Assembly: GCF_002741945.1 (NCBI RefSeq)
Contig: NZ_MDVN01000018.1
Span: forward strand, 62,001-126,000
DNA length: 64,000 bases
Direction of reading: 5' to 3'
DNA from: Gaetbulibacter sp. 4G1
Lineage (GTDB): Bacteria > Bacteroidota > Bacteroidia > Flavobacteriales > Flavobacteriaceae
The notes under the pieces were generated by a model, which saw only the letters and a list, made by a program, of their open reading frames with translations, had not been told where the DNA came from and ran no database searches. Shown here one piece after another: positions 45,140 through 52,866 of the stretch; position 1 is the stretch's first letter, and every line of letters starts with the position of its first letter. A program made the translations under genes and the position numbers.

Positions 45140-45601
45140 TTAATACTTGCCAAATAATTCTTCTAATTTTTTTGTTCTGTAATTAAAAATTTCTTCAAGT
45201 TTAGGCTTAACCAATACAGGGTGTACTAGTTGACCAAGCCAACCAAAAGGAACTTTATAATCTATAATATCTTCCATTTCTACACCATTATTTATTGCCT
45301 TAATAAAATGTTTATGGTGCCATAAAGCATATGGGCCAAAGCGTTGCTCATCAACAAAGTATTGTTTGTCTACTACATGTGTTATTTCGGTTACCCATTT
45401 AGTTTTTAATCCTAAAATAGGGGTAACTATATATTGAATAATTTGTCCTGCATACATAGGTCTATCGGCTCCAGATAAAATATTAAACCCCATATAATCT
45501 GGCGTTATTGTTTTTAAATTTTTAGGATTGGATAGAAAGTTCCATGCCTCATCTGCGGTTATAGGTAAGTTTTGTTTTTTATGTAAACGATAAATTTTCA
45601 T
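45140..45601 (-). CDS. SRPBCC-family ligand-binding protein
   Basis: A 153-residue START/Bet v1-like domain: DEAWNFLSNPKNLKTITPDYMGF, GQIIQYIVTPILGLKTKWVTEITHV, and YALWHHKHFI. Homologs occur beside photolyases, TspO and SDR genes across Flavobacteriia, so a hydrophobic ligand, perhaps a carotenoid or flavin breakdown product, is plausible; the sequence does not name it. Its stop is 2 bases before the photolyase and its start 3 bases after tspO, all in one operon. Confidence 0.85.
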   Translation of the reverse strand: MKIYRLHKKQNLPITADEAWNFLSNPKNLKTITPDYMGFNILSGADRPMYAGQIIQYIVTPILGLKTKWVTEITHVVDKQYFVDEQRFGPYALWHHKHFIKAINNGVEMEDIIDYKVPFGWLGQLVHPVLVKPKLEEIFNYRTKKLEELFGKY

Positions 45602-45604
45602 GTA

Positions 45605-46066
45605 TTAATTATGTATTAAAATGTACATATTTAATGAAGTTGCAATACAAAGCCAAATAAAATAGGGTAGAATTAGAATACTTTTTAATTCCAAAACTTT
45701 TTTATAATCATAAAGAAATATACTTACAATAGCAGTTAAGAGCATAATAACAATAAGGCCTAATGTTATTAAGTGTTGATTAAAGAAAATATAATTCCAA
45801 ATGACATTAAGGATAAACTGTACAGTAAATAAAAGAAAAACTTTTTTATCGAAATTTAATTTAAAAAGAAAAGCCATATATATAGAAAAGCAAATCATAA
45901 TTAAAGTCCAGGCTGCGCCAAATACCCATCCTGGAGGAGTCCAAGGAGCTTTGTTTAAGTTAATATACCAGTCTGTTTGTGGTCCATTATTCATTAATAA
46001 ATTACCAATATATAGTGCACCAAAATTTACTATTAGAAAAAGAATAATATATTTAAGCAGCTTCAT
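45605..46066 (-). CDS. tspO: TspO/MBR tryptophan-rich sensory protein
   Basis: A 153-residue five-helix membrane protein with the TspO signature LNKAPWTPPGWVFGAAWTLI in the loop after helix 1 and further aromatic residues at helix ends (FNLIWNYIFF). Bacterial TspO proteins bind porphyrins and related tetrapyrroles and help in stress and light responses. The gene overlaps the preceding 58-residue gene by 14 bases (46053-46066), implying translational coupling. Membership in the photolyase operon supports a role in light or oxidative stress. Confidence 0.92.
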   Translation of the reverse strand: MKLLKYIILFLIVNFGALYIGNLLMNNGPQTDWYINLNKAPWTPPGWVFGAAWTLIMICFSIYMAFLFKLNFDKKVFLLFTVQFILNVIWNYIFFNQHLITLGLIVIMLLTAIVSIFLYDYKKVLELKSILILPYFIWLCIATSLNMYILIHN

Positions 46067-46229
46067 TTTTCATAGCGTTTATTTGTTCAGCAATCTTTTG
46101 TGCTTCTGCAAATTTTTGGTCACTTGCGGCTCTATTAACGGTTGAAAGGTCATGCCACTCTTGCATTAGTTTTTTAAATAAATTTTCTAATTTTTCTTTT
46201 TTTGTTTTCTTTTTAAACAGTCTGAACAT
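46053..46229 (-). CDS. Small Lacal_2735-like protein, 58 residues
   Basis: ATG at 46229, stop at 46053: 58 residues, starting MFRLFKKKTKKEKLENLFKK and ending in an acidic helix (DQKFAEAQKIAEQIN). It is basic at the front and helical throughout, with no membrane segment. Similar small proteins occur in Flavobacteriaceae under the name Lacal_2735 family; their function is unknown. It sits 5 bases after the glutathione peroxidase gene and its last 14 bases overlap tspO, so it is genuinely part of the operon. It is too short for many gene finders. Confidence 0.82.
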   Translation of the reverse strand: MFRLFKKKTKKEKLENLFKKLMQEWHDLSTVNRAASDQKFAEAQKIAEQINAMKNEAA

Positions 46230-46234
46230 AGCTT

Positions 46235-46771
46235 TTATTTTAAATGTTTTACAATTTTAGAGCTTAATGGGTTGGTGGAGGATAAATAGTAATTTACTAG
46301 ATTACCATCTGGATCAATCAAATATTTTTGAAAATTCCACTTAACTGAAGAATCTTTAACGTTGTTATTTATTTTGTTAGTTAACCAAGTATATAGCGGA
46401 TGTTGGTGTTTGCCTTTAACATCAACCTTTCTTGTTATTGGAAAAGTGACCCCATAATTTATTTTACAAAATGACATTATATCTTCTGCTATACCAGGTT
46501 CTTGACCTCCAAATTGATTACAAGGTACACCGAGCACCTGAATTTTGTTTTCAAATTGTTCATGCAAACTTTGAAGGTCTTTATATTGAGATGTAAATCC
46601 ACATTTAGAAGCTACATTTACTATGAGTATATATTTTCCTTTATACTCAGATAAATCCATTTGAATACCATTAAGATTATCAATTTTAATATCATAAATG
46701 GTATCAATATCCATTTTCTTTTCTGAAGATTTAGAACTTAAGGTGGCGAAAAATGTTTTTATAGGACTCAT
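46235..46771 (-). CDS. Glutathione peroxidase-family thiol peroxidase
   Basis: 178 residues with the thioredoxin-fold peroxidase motifs: NVASKCGFTSQYKDL with the peroxidatic Cys (not selenocysteine), VPCNQFGGQEPG, and WNFQKYLID. The Gln and Trp of the catalytic tetrad are present. Cys-type bacterial members usually use thioredoxin to reduce lipid and organic peroxides. The first 20 residues are a non-conserved leader that could mean the true start is Met20 (MDIDTIYDI). It lies between the SDR and the 58-residue gene, spaced by 3 and 5 bases. Confidence 0.92.
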   Translation of the reverse strand: MSPIKTFFATLSSKSSEKKMDIDTIYDIKIDNLNGIQMDLSEYKGKYILIVNVASKCGFTSQYKDLQSLHEQFENKIQVLGVPCNQFGGQEPGIAEDIMSFCKINYGVTFPITRKVDVKGKHQHPLYTWLTNKINNNVKDSSVKWNFQKYLIDPDGNLVNYYLSSTNPLSSKIVKHLK

Positions 46772-46774
46772 TGG

Positions 46775-47458
46775 CTAAATTTTAAAATTTACTATCCCAC
46801 AATCCATTTCAAAAACTTGTCCTGATATAGAAGCCGCTTTATTTGATATTAAAAATTCTACCATATCTGCTACTTCCTCAGGTGATAAAAATTTTTTAAG
46901 AGGATGTCGCTCTGTAATGTTTTTTACCATTCTGTCGTTTCTCAGTAATTTAGAAGCTAACGGAGTATTTGTTACCGTAGGAGCTATGGCATTAATACGT
47001 AGTATCGGGGCTAATTCTGCTCCTAAAGATTTCACTAAACCTTCAACCCCAGATTTTGCAACAGCAATACTAGCATGGTACGGCATTCCTAACTTTGTAG
47101 CTACACTACTAAATAACACAATAGCTGGTTTGCTTCCGTTTTTAAGAATAGGAAGGTACTTTTGAATAGCCTTTACCGCACCAAGTAAATTAATTTCAAA
47201 ATCACTTTTGAAATCATTAATACTTAGTTTTGAAAAAGGTTTTAAATTAATGCTTCCAGGGCAGTAAATTAATGCATCGGCGGCATCAATATTTGGTAAT
47301 TCATTTATAGTAATGTCGCATTTATGGTGGGTTAGATTGTTATGCGATATTTCCGGAATACTTCTGCTTATATTTATAACATTGCAGTACTTTATTAAGC
47401 TATTTATAATAGCTTTTCCAATGCCCTTACTACCTCCAACTATTACTATTGTTTTCAT
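46775..47458 (-). CDS. SDR-family oxidoreductase with altered active site
   Basis: A 227-residue Rossmann protein: GGSKGIGKA (cofactor loop), a short middle, and LFSSVATKLGMPYHASIAVAKSG at the active site. The usual Tyr-x-x-x-Lys is missing: the Lys is present but the residue four before it is Ile, and the nearest Tyr is eight before. I recall the same HASIA(A)AK pattern in related flavobacterial SDRs, so it is probably a real subgroup with a different mechanism or substrate. The substrate is unknown. It is second in the photolyase operon, 19 bases after the 71-residue gene. Confidence 0.85.
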   Translation of the reverse strand: MKTIVIVGGSKGIGKAIINSLIKYCNVINISRSIPEISHNNLTHHKCDITINELPNIDAADALIYCPGSINLKPFSKLSINDFKSDFEINLLGAVKAIQKYLPILKNGSKPAIVLFSSVATKLGMPYHASIAVAKSGVEGLVKSLGAELAPILRINAIAPTVTNTPLASKLLRNDRMVKNITERHPLKKFLSPEEVADMVEFLISNKAASISGQVFEMDCGIVNFKI

Positions 47459-47477
47459 AGGTTTCAGGGCAATTTTT

Positions 47478-47693
47478 TTATGGCCTACCCTTCAGCCGTT
47501 TTTCAATTTTTTGTTTAATAACTGTTAAACGTTTCATTAAATCCATGATTTCAGGATCTTTATCTTTTTTATATATATCATTTAAACTTAATATTAAGCT
47601 TTTAACTTCTCTAGAAGATTCGATACGCTCACTAGTTGTTTTAAAAGTGTGTTTGCGTTGTTCAAATTCTAAAGCCTTGTCAATAATCTCCAT
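47478..47693 (-). CDS. Small helical protein of a tandem paralog pair, copy 1 (operon leader)
   Basis: 71 residues, almost all helix, rich in charged and Leu/Ile residues: ALEFEQRKHTFKTT, REVKSLILSLNDIYKKDKDPEIMDLMKRLTVIKQKIEKRLKG. It shares about half its residues with the protein at 47846-48070, including EFEQRK, REAK/REVK, LILxLNxIYK, IMDxMKRLTxIKxKxEKRLKG. No known domain is recognised; two coiled helices are likely. It heads the seven-gene operon that ends with the photolyase, 36 bases after an 18-bp palindrome. Confidence 0.8.
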   Translation of the reverse strand: MEIIDKALEFEQRKHTFKTTSERIESSREVKSLILSLNDIYKKDKDPEIMDLMKRLTVIKQKIEKRLKGRP

Positions 47694-47728
47694 AATTTTT
47701 TTTAATCTTACTTTATTGTTATGTGAAG

Positions 47729-47746
47729 TGTCTAAAATTTTAGACA
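47729..47746. promoter_or_regulatory. 18-bp perfect palindrome at the head of the photolyase operon
   Basis: TGTCTAAAATTTTAGACA is an exact inverted repeat. It starts 36 bases upstream of the first gene and lies directly after a -7-like element (47752-47759), at about +1 to +18 of the transcript, a position where a bound repressor would block transcription. No second copy was seen in the window. Confidence 0.62.
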
Positions 47747-47751
47747 GTTGC

Positions 47752-47759
47752 GCAATATA
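47752..47759 (-). promoter_or_regulatory. Likely -7 element of the photolyase operon
   Basis: On the minus strand TATATTGC, close to TAnnTTTG. It is 58 bases upstream of the first ATG and abuts the 18-bp palindrome. No -33 is apparent. Confidence 0.4.
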
Positions 47760-47845
47760 ATAAAATATAGCAGATTAACTATTTTTATTAGGATTTATTA
47801 GATAAAATTTAATATTTAATCTCAAGGAGTACTAATTTTTAATAG

Positions 47846-48070
47846 TTATACTCTTAAAGGAGCACCTTTTAGTCGCTTTTCAACTTTTCTTTTAATAATT
47901 GTTAAACGTTTCATAATGTCCATAATGCTTTGATCTTTTTTAGCCTTATAGATTTGATTTAAATCTAAGATTAGCGCTTTAGCTTCTCTTGAAATTTTTA
48001 CACGATCGCTGGTTGAAAGAGATCTCATTTTTCTTTGTTCAAATTCTAATGCTCTGTTAATTAAATCCAT
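47846..48070 (-). CDS. Small helical protein of a tandem paralog pair, copy 2
   Basis: 74 residues, paralog of 47478-47693: ALEFEQRKMRSLSTSDRVKISREAKALILDLNQIYKAKKDQ, then IMDIMKRLTIIKRKVEKRLKG. The two differ mainly in a few central residues and the C-terminal tail (PLRV). The gene is separated from copy 1 by 152 bases with the palindrome, so the two can be regulated separately. Duplicated, conserved, short and helical, they may be partners or a dimer. The function is unknown. Confidence 0.78.
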   Translation of the reverse strand: MDLINRALEFEQRKMRSLSTSDRVKISREAKALILDLNQIYKAKKDQSIMDIMKRLTIIKRKVEKRLKGAPLRV

Positions 48071-48147
48071 AATACTAATTGTTTAAATAATTTTATTATT
48101 CTGTTTTGCATAATATTTTTATGTGCTGTTTTAATATTTAGTATTAA

Positions 48148-48582
48148 TCAAAGCACTATATTTTGAAAATTGTATTGTTCGTCGTATTTTATTTTTTCGT
48201 TAAGCATTTTATTAAAAAAGCGTTTATTCTCTTTAAACGTTTTTGTGTTTTTAAAATGAATAAATTTTCCTTGCGCATGAATACTAGCTCCATTAGTTTT
48301 ATAGATTACCAGATGGTAGTAGGGTATAGCCCAAGTGAAATTTTTAAGCCCTTTATTTATAAAAATTAAGATACCATGCTTTCGTAATTCTATATTACCA
48401 TAATTTATATCTGAAACTGAATTCATATATGTAATCAAATTTGGACTTACTTCGCCAATTATCATACGTTTTGAGCCTACACCTTTCATTTTTAACGATT
48501 CTAAAAACGAAAAAGGTTTACCAACCAAATCATTTAAGATTTGTTTGTGCTTTTTACTATATTTTGTAGTGTTTAAAATCAT
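48148..48582 (-). CDS. Conserved hypothetical protein
   Basis: The start is set at the ATG at 48582 because the TTG at 48603 lies inside the -7 element (48601-48608) and cannot be translated from that promoter. The 144-residue protein opens MILNTTKYSKKHKQILNDL and has a beta-rich centre (GSKRMIIGEV, LRKHGILIFI, WAIPYYHLVIYKTNGASIHAQGKFIHF) with no known domain or signal. It shares a promoter block with the tetR-like gene, so both likely answer to the same regulator. Function unknown. Confidence 0.75.
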   Translation of the reverse strand: MILNTTKYSKKHKQILNDLVGKPFSFLESLKMKGVGSKRMIIGEVSPNLITYMNSVSDINYGNIELRKHGILIFINKGLKNFTWAIPYYHLVIYKTNGASIHAQGKFIHFKNTKTFKENKRFFNKMLNEKIKYDEQYNFQNIVL

Positions 48583-48600
48583 TAAATCATCTTTATAGCT

Positions 48601-48647
48601 CAAATATACAAAATGTTTAACATTAAACTAAAAAAGTTAAACAAAAT
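48601..48647 (-). promoter_or_regulatory. Promoter with shared GTTTAA/TTAAAC regulatory block, copy 1
   Basis: On the plus strand TACAAAATGTTTAA (48607-48620), 15 bases, then GTTAAACAAAAT. The same parts with the same 15-base gap recur at 52120-52160. On the minus strand a perfect -7 TATATTTG (48601-48608) overlaps the near end in both. A regulator binding here would cover -33. It drives the hypothetical gene starting at 48582. Confidence 0.65.
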
Positions 48648-48671
48648 AATTTATCGAGTTATAAGAATAAT

Positions 48672-50099
48672 TTATCGTCCTTTGGTAAGTTTGTTAATCA
48701 TGCCATTAAAGATAAAACCATGAAATGGTAATACGCTGTACCAGTATAGGCGCCCCCAAAGTCCACGGGGTCTAAAAGTGGCGGTTTGTTTAAGTAAGTC
48801 ATCTTCTATCTTAAACTCTAGCCATGCTTCTCCTGGTAATTTCATTTCGGCATACAACAAAAGTTTTTGCTGTGATTTATTTGCAAAAATAACACGCCAG
48901 AAGTCTAAGGCATCGCCTGCATATAGTTCTGTTGAGCTAGTGCGTCCTCTTCGCAGACCAATACCACCAAAAAGCTTATCAATATAGCCTCTAATTCGCC
49001 AAAGAAATGTACCGTAATACCATCCATTTTTCCCACCAATGCTCCAAATTTTTTCTACTGTGTTTTCTGAGTTTATAATGGGACGTTCTTTATAATCTTT
49101 ATAACAGCCAAACTTTGGAACGTTAATATATTTATGCAAATTATTGCGTAACCTACCACTGCTAACCATAGAATCTTTCCAACTAGATATAATACTGTTT
49201 TGTTCAATTTTTTCAAAAGCTAATTCTACTGCTTCCTTATAGCTTAGTGGATTAACATCAAGGAGATCATTAATATTACTTGGTTTTCCTATAATTTGAA
49301 CACCCATACTGTCTACTAATGAAGTCGCTAGTTTATATGATGTTGATGTAACAAAGTATAGCCAATAAGACGATAGCTTTGGAGTCATTACGGGAACAGT
49401 TATAATGCTGCGTTTAAGTTTACGTACTTCTGCAAATTGCATGAGCATCTCCTTGTAAGTAATTATTTCTGGACCAAAAACATCACATTTTATGTTGTAA
49501 AGTGCTTCATTGCCAGCTGCCTTAGTTAAATACGCTAATACATCTCTTACTGCAAGAGGTTGTGTTTTGGTGTTTAACCACTTTGGTGCAATCATAAATG
49601 GAAGTTTTTCCACTAGATCTCTTATAATTTCAAATGATGAGCTTCCTGAGCCAACTATAATACCAGCTTTAAAGATAGTAAGCGCATATTTTTTTGAAGT
49701 TAATTGATGCTCTACATTTTTACGAGAACGTAAATGTTTTGAGAGTTTATCTTCGTTTGTAATGCCGCTTAAATATATAACCTGTTTAGCATTTGTAGTT
49801 TCAATGTAATCTTTAAAGTTTATTGCACAGCGTTCTTCTAATTGCTCAAAATCTTTTGATGAATTTGACATAGAGTGTATTAAGTAATATGCTACGTCAA
49901 TTCTTTTTGGAATGTTTTTTAATGTTTCAGGTTTTAAAAAATCGGCTTCAATAACATAAACATTCTCATCTTCAGTATAACTTTTATCCGCTCTTAACCT
50001 ATCTCGTACAACACAAATAACAGTGTGCCCTTCATTTAGTAAGAAGGGGATAAGTCGCTTGCCTATATAGCCTGTTGTTCCAGTAACGAGTATATTCAT
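48672..50099 (-). CDS. NAD-binding epimerase-like SDR with DUF2867 domain
   Basis: 475 residues. Residues 1-250 are an extended/atypical SDR (VTGTTGYIGKRLIPFLL nucleotide loop; YYLIHSM; YLSGI). Residues about 330-470 are a DUF2867 domain (GWYYGTFLWRIRGYIDKLFGGIGLRRGR, AEMKLPGEAWLEFK, YWYSVLPFHGFIFNGM). Proteins with this fusion are common beside ABC1 kinases, TetR regulators and photolyases in Flavobacteriia, where they are thought to act in membrane lipid, quinone or carotenoid-related metabolism; the substrate is not known. It is third in the TetR-ABC1 operon, 24 bases after the kinase. Confidence 0.85.
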   Translation of the reverse strand: MNILVTGTTGYIGKRLIPFLLNEGHTVICVVRDRLRADKSYTEDENVYVIEADFLKPETLKNIPKRIDVAYYLIHSMSNSSKDFEQLEERCAINFKDYIETTNAKQVIYLSGITNEDKLSKHLRSRKNVEHQLTSKKYALTIFKAGIIVGSGSSSFEIIRDLVEKLPFMIAPKWLNTKTQPLAVRDVLAYLTKAAGNEALYNIKCDVFGPEIITYKEMLMQFAEVRKLKRSIITVPVMTPKLSSYWLYFVTSTSYKLATSLVDSMGVQIIGKPSNINDLLDVNPLSYKEAVELAFEKIEQNSIISSWKDSMVSSGRLRNNLHKYINVPKFGCYKDYKERPIINSENTVEKIWSIGGKNGWYYGTFLWRIRGYIDKLFGGIGLRRGRTSSTELYAGDALDFWRVIFANKSQQKLLLYAEMKLPGEAWLEFKIEDDLLKQTATFRPRGLWGRLYWYSVLPFHGFIFNGMINKLTKGR

Positions 50100-50123
50100 T
50101 TTTATACTATTATTAATAATGTA

Positions 50124-51434
50124 TTACAACTTTAAATAATTATTGATTTTTATGTTTTGTGCTTTTAAATCAAACATTAAATTATAAAGACCAAAGAACG
50201 TTCTGTTTATATATATAAAGTGTTTAGAACCACGATTTCCATTCATTTTCTTTAAATCTGTACTTTTAGAATAGCGCTCACCTAATTCTGCAATTTTTCC
50301 GAAGAAATCAGCATTAGAGAAATCAAAACTTTCCTGATGAAACGGCTGTGTAAATAGGCTAAGCATTTCATGAAACATTTTAGTAAAAAACTCTAATTCT
50401 TCTTCTGAGTCATTTTCTTTTAGAATTTCAAGTTCATATAATTTTGAAGTAAAATACTCTATATTATCAACGTTTTCAGGCTTTGCAAGCTCAAAATAAG
50501 GTGTGTAAAACTCCATAGGAATGGACTTCATACATCCAAAATCTAAAGCAATTAATTCTCCTTCCTCAGAAATCAAAAAATTTCCTGGATGCGGGTCGGC
50601 ATGTACTTTTTTTAAATTATGAATTTGATACATGTAAAAATCCCAAAGCGCTTGCCCTAATTTATTTGATTTTTTCTGATTGGTATTATGAGCAGTGAAT
50701 TCCGAAAGATGCTCACCTTCCATATAATCCATAGTAATGATGCGCTCAGAAGATAAGTTTTTATAATATTTTGGAAATTTAAGATTAGCAATGTGATCGC
50801 AAGCATTTGAAATTTCTTTGCTTTGTTGCATTTCTAAAATGTAATTAGTTTCCTCTACAAGTTTGTGCTCTACTTCCTTAAAATATTTATCCGAATCTTT
50901 ACCTTTAATATTAAACATATTGATTGCTATGGGTTTTACCATAGCTAAGTCTGAAGCTATACTTTCTGCAACTCCTGGATATTGGATTTTCACAGCAAGT
51001 TTTTTCCCATTCTTAGTTGCAATATGCACCTGACCGATGCTTGCAGCATTAACAGAAGTTGCGTTGAAAGTATTGAATAATTCATTAGGGTGTTTTCCAA
51101 AGTATTTTTTAAATGTTTTTATAACTAAAGGAGGAGATAACGGAGGTACAGAGAATTGTGCTAAAGAAAATTTTTCTACATAGGCCTGTGGCAAAATGCT
51201 TTTTTCCATACTTAACATCTGTGCCACTTTAAGAGCACTACCTTTAAGTTGTTTTAAACCATCATAAATGTCAGACGCATTGTTTTTGTTGAGGCGATTT
51301 TTAGCTTCTTCCTCGGTATTAACTAGTTTGTCTCCATAATATTTTAAATAGTTCACACCAACTTTAGCTCCAGTAGAAACTAGTTTTGTTGCTCTTTGAA
51401 TTTTTGAAGTAGGTATGTTATCTATAGTTTTCAT
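50124..51434 (-). CDS. ABC1/UbiB-family atypical kinase
   Basis: 436 residues. The KxGQ-type motif appears as KGSALKVAQMLS near residue 64, the Ala-rich loop as NAASIGQVHIA, the ATP Lys as LAVKIQYPGV, and the catalytic/metal motif as VHADPHPGNFLI with ALDFG. UbiB/ABC1 kinases support ubiquinone or menaquinone metabolism and lipid handling under stress. All catalytic positions look present. It follows the TetR gene by 6 bases and precedes the DUF2867 gene. Confidence 0.9.
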   Translation of the reverse strand: MKTIDNIPTSKIQRATKLVSTGAKVGVNYLKYYGDKLVNTEEEAKNRLNKNNASDIYDGLKQLKGSALKVAQMLSMEKSILPQAYVEKFSLAQFSVPPLSPPLVIKTFKKYFGKHPNELFNTFNATSVNAASIGQVHIATKNGKKLAVKIQYPGVAESIASDLAMVKPIAINMFNIKGKDSDKYFKEVEHKLVEETNYILEMQQSKEISNACDHIANLKFPKYYKNLSSERIITMDYMEGEHLSEFTAHNTNQKKSNKLGQALWDFYMYQIHNLKKVHADPHPGNFLISEEGELIALDFGCMKSIPMEFYTPYFELAKPENVDNIEYFTSKLYELEILKENDSEEELEFFTKMFHEMLSLFTQPFHQESFDFSNADFFGKIAELGERYSKSTDLKKMNGNRGSKHFIYINRTFFGLYNLMFDLKAQNIKINNYLKL

Positions 51435-51440
51435 GCGATA

Positions 51441-52097
51441 TTAATTCATTTGAAATTTTTCTTTAAACAAGAATTTACCTAGATCTATAACACTTTTTAG
51501 AGGAGCAATATCTATAACATCAAATGTGGTATTTACTGATTTTTCAATAAATATGTCTGTCTTTTCAAAGGATGTAGAAGTGTCTTCTATCCAAAATTTT
51601 ATAGTAATTAATAATTGCAACCAAGCAGATTCCTTAAGTGCATTGCGTTGTATTTTCTCAATCTGCTCTTGACTTATATTAAGCATTTGAATATCCAATT
51701 CACTTATATATGCTGTGAAATTCTGCTTTAACCCAGATAAAATTTGTAACCCTTTAAGGTCTTTTTTGTATTTATCTAGAACATATATAACATAACTTCT
51801 ATTTGCTGTAAGGTTTTCAAAGAAAGTGTAGTAAAAGCTTAATAATTTATTTCTCGCCTCAAAATTCTTGTAATCTTCACTTCTATTTAGGCTATTAATT
51901 GAATTAATAAAAAAGGTTGAGAAAATTTCTTTTTCGATGGCTGTAAAAGAAGAAAAGTGTTCATAAAATTTTGCTTCTTCAAAATTATTCACTTTGGCAA
52001 ATGCGAATACTGTTTTTGGATTATGACTATGTTCTAGCACATAATCCATATAAAATGTTACGATATCGCTTTTTGAAACTAATTTTTTCTTTGCCAT
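51441..52097 (-). CDS. TetR/AcrR-family transcriptional regulator
   Basis: 218 residues. The N-terminal helix-turn-helix (VSKSDIVTFYMDYVLEHSHNPKTVFAFAKVNNFEEAKFYEHF, with FAKxNxxxxAxFYxHF) is a somewhat diverged TetR form. A helical ligand domain follows with no known motif. It leads an operon with an ABC1 kinase and DUF2867 protein, and its promoter shares an unusual repeat block with that of the gene at 48148-48582, so it most likely represses itself and that gene. The ligand is unknown. Confidence 0.82.
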   Translation of the reverse strand: MAKKKLVSKSDIVTFYMDYVLEHSHNPKTVFAFAKVNNFEEAKFYEHFSSFTAIEKEIFSTFFINSINSLNRSEDYKNFEARNKLLSFYYTFFENLTANRSYVIYVLDKYKKDLKGLQILSGLKQNFTAYISELDIQMLNISQEQIEKIQRNALKESAWLQLLITIKFWIEDTSTSFEKTDIFIEKSVNTTFDVIDIAPLKSVIDLGKFLFKEKFQMN

Positions 52098-52113
52098 AAT
52101 TTTTTATTTATGG

Positions 52114-52160
52114 TAAAGATACAAAATGTTTAATAAATACTAAAAAAAGTTAAACAAAAT
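52114..52160 (-). promoter_or_regulatory. Promoter with shared GTTTAA/TTAAAC regulatory block, copy 2
   Basis: TACAAAATGTTTAA at 52120-52133, 15 bases, then GTTAAACAAAAT at 52149-52160, identical in parts and spacing to 48607-48647. The -7 on the minus strand is TATCTTTA (52114-52121), one mismatch from TAnnTTTG, in the same place relative to the block. It drives the tetR-like operon. Confidence 0.65.
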
Positions 52161-52194
52161 AAAATATAGTGCAATTAAAATCTATGTTGAAATG

Positions 52195-52851
52195 TTAGCA
52201 ACACTGCTCATCTTTAACTAGTTTACAACTAGAAACTGCAGCAATAGCACCTAGAATTGGAGCAGCAATGTAAAGCCACAAATATTGAAAATTACCTGTA
52301 AAAATTGCAGGAGCAATAGAACGAATAGGATTCATAGAAGCTTTTGTCATTGGACCAGCAAACATAGCTTCCAATAAAATAACACCACCAACAGCTATGG
52401 CTGCCATAGTTCCAATTTCTTTACTTCCAGTAGAAACATTTATAATAACTACCATTAAAAAGAAAGTTAAAAGAAATTCTAAAATTGCAGCTTTATAAGG
52501 AGGAAAACCGGTAGCAGGTGTTGTTTCTCCTAAAAATTGGCTTTCGGGAAATAAAAACCATAAAATAAAACAGGCTAAAATAGCGCCAATGGCTTGTGCT
52601 ACAATATATTTGGGAACTAAATTCCATGAAAACTTTTTAGCAAAAGCAAAACCAATAGTAACGGCAGGGTTAAAATGAGCCCCAGAAATTTCACCAAAAG
52701 CGTAAATCATAGCCATAACAATAAGTCCCCAAGTTGCAGCTACACCAACATGTGAAATACTTCCGTTTGTAATCTCATTAATTGTCATTGCACCGCAGCC
52801 ACAGAATACCATAGCGAACGTGCCTAATGTTTCGGCGTAATATTTTTTCAT
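52195..52851 (-). CDS. MIP-family aquaporin/glycerol channel
   Basis: 218 residues and six helices. The first NPA box is intact (HFNPAV, Asn61). In the second the sequence is NPI (SMNPIRS, Asn174) rather than NPA, with the selectivity Arg present right after. Water or small-solute channel activity is likely; the Ile could narrow the pore. Other selectivity-filter residues are not obviously glycerol-type. A structured repeat lies 15 bases upstream of the start. Confidence 0.87.
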   Translation of the reverse strand: MKKYYAETLGTFAMVFCGCGAMTINEITNGSISHVGVAATWGLIVMAMIYAFGEISGAHFNPAVTIGFAFAKKFSWNLVPKYIVAQAIGAILACFILWFLFPESQFLGETTPATGFPPYKAAILEFLLTFFLMVVIINVSTGSKEIGTMAAIAVGGVILLEAMFAGPMTKASMNPIRSIAPAIFTGNFQYLWLYIAAPILGAIAAVSSCKLVKDEQCC

Positions 52852-52866
52852 ACTGAACTTTTATTT

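Noticed and set aside
48583-48603. TTG start for the hypothetical protein at 48603
   Set aside because: The codon lies within a perfect -7 promoter element, so it cannot be on the transcript from that promoter.
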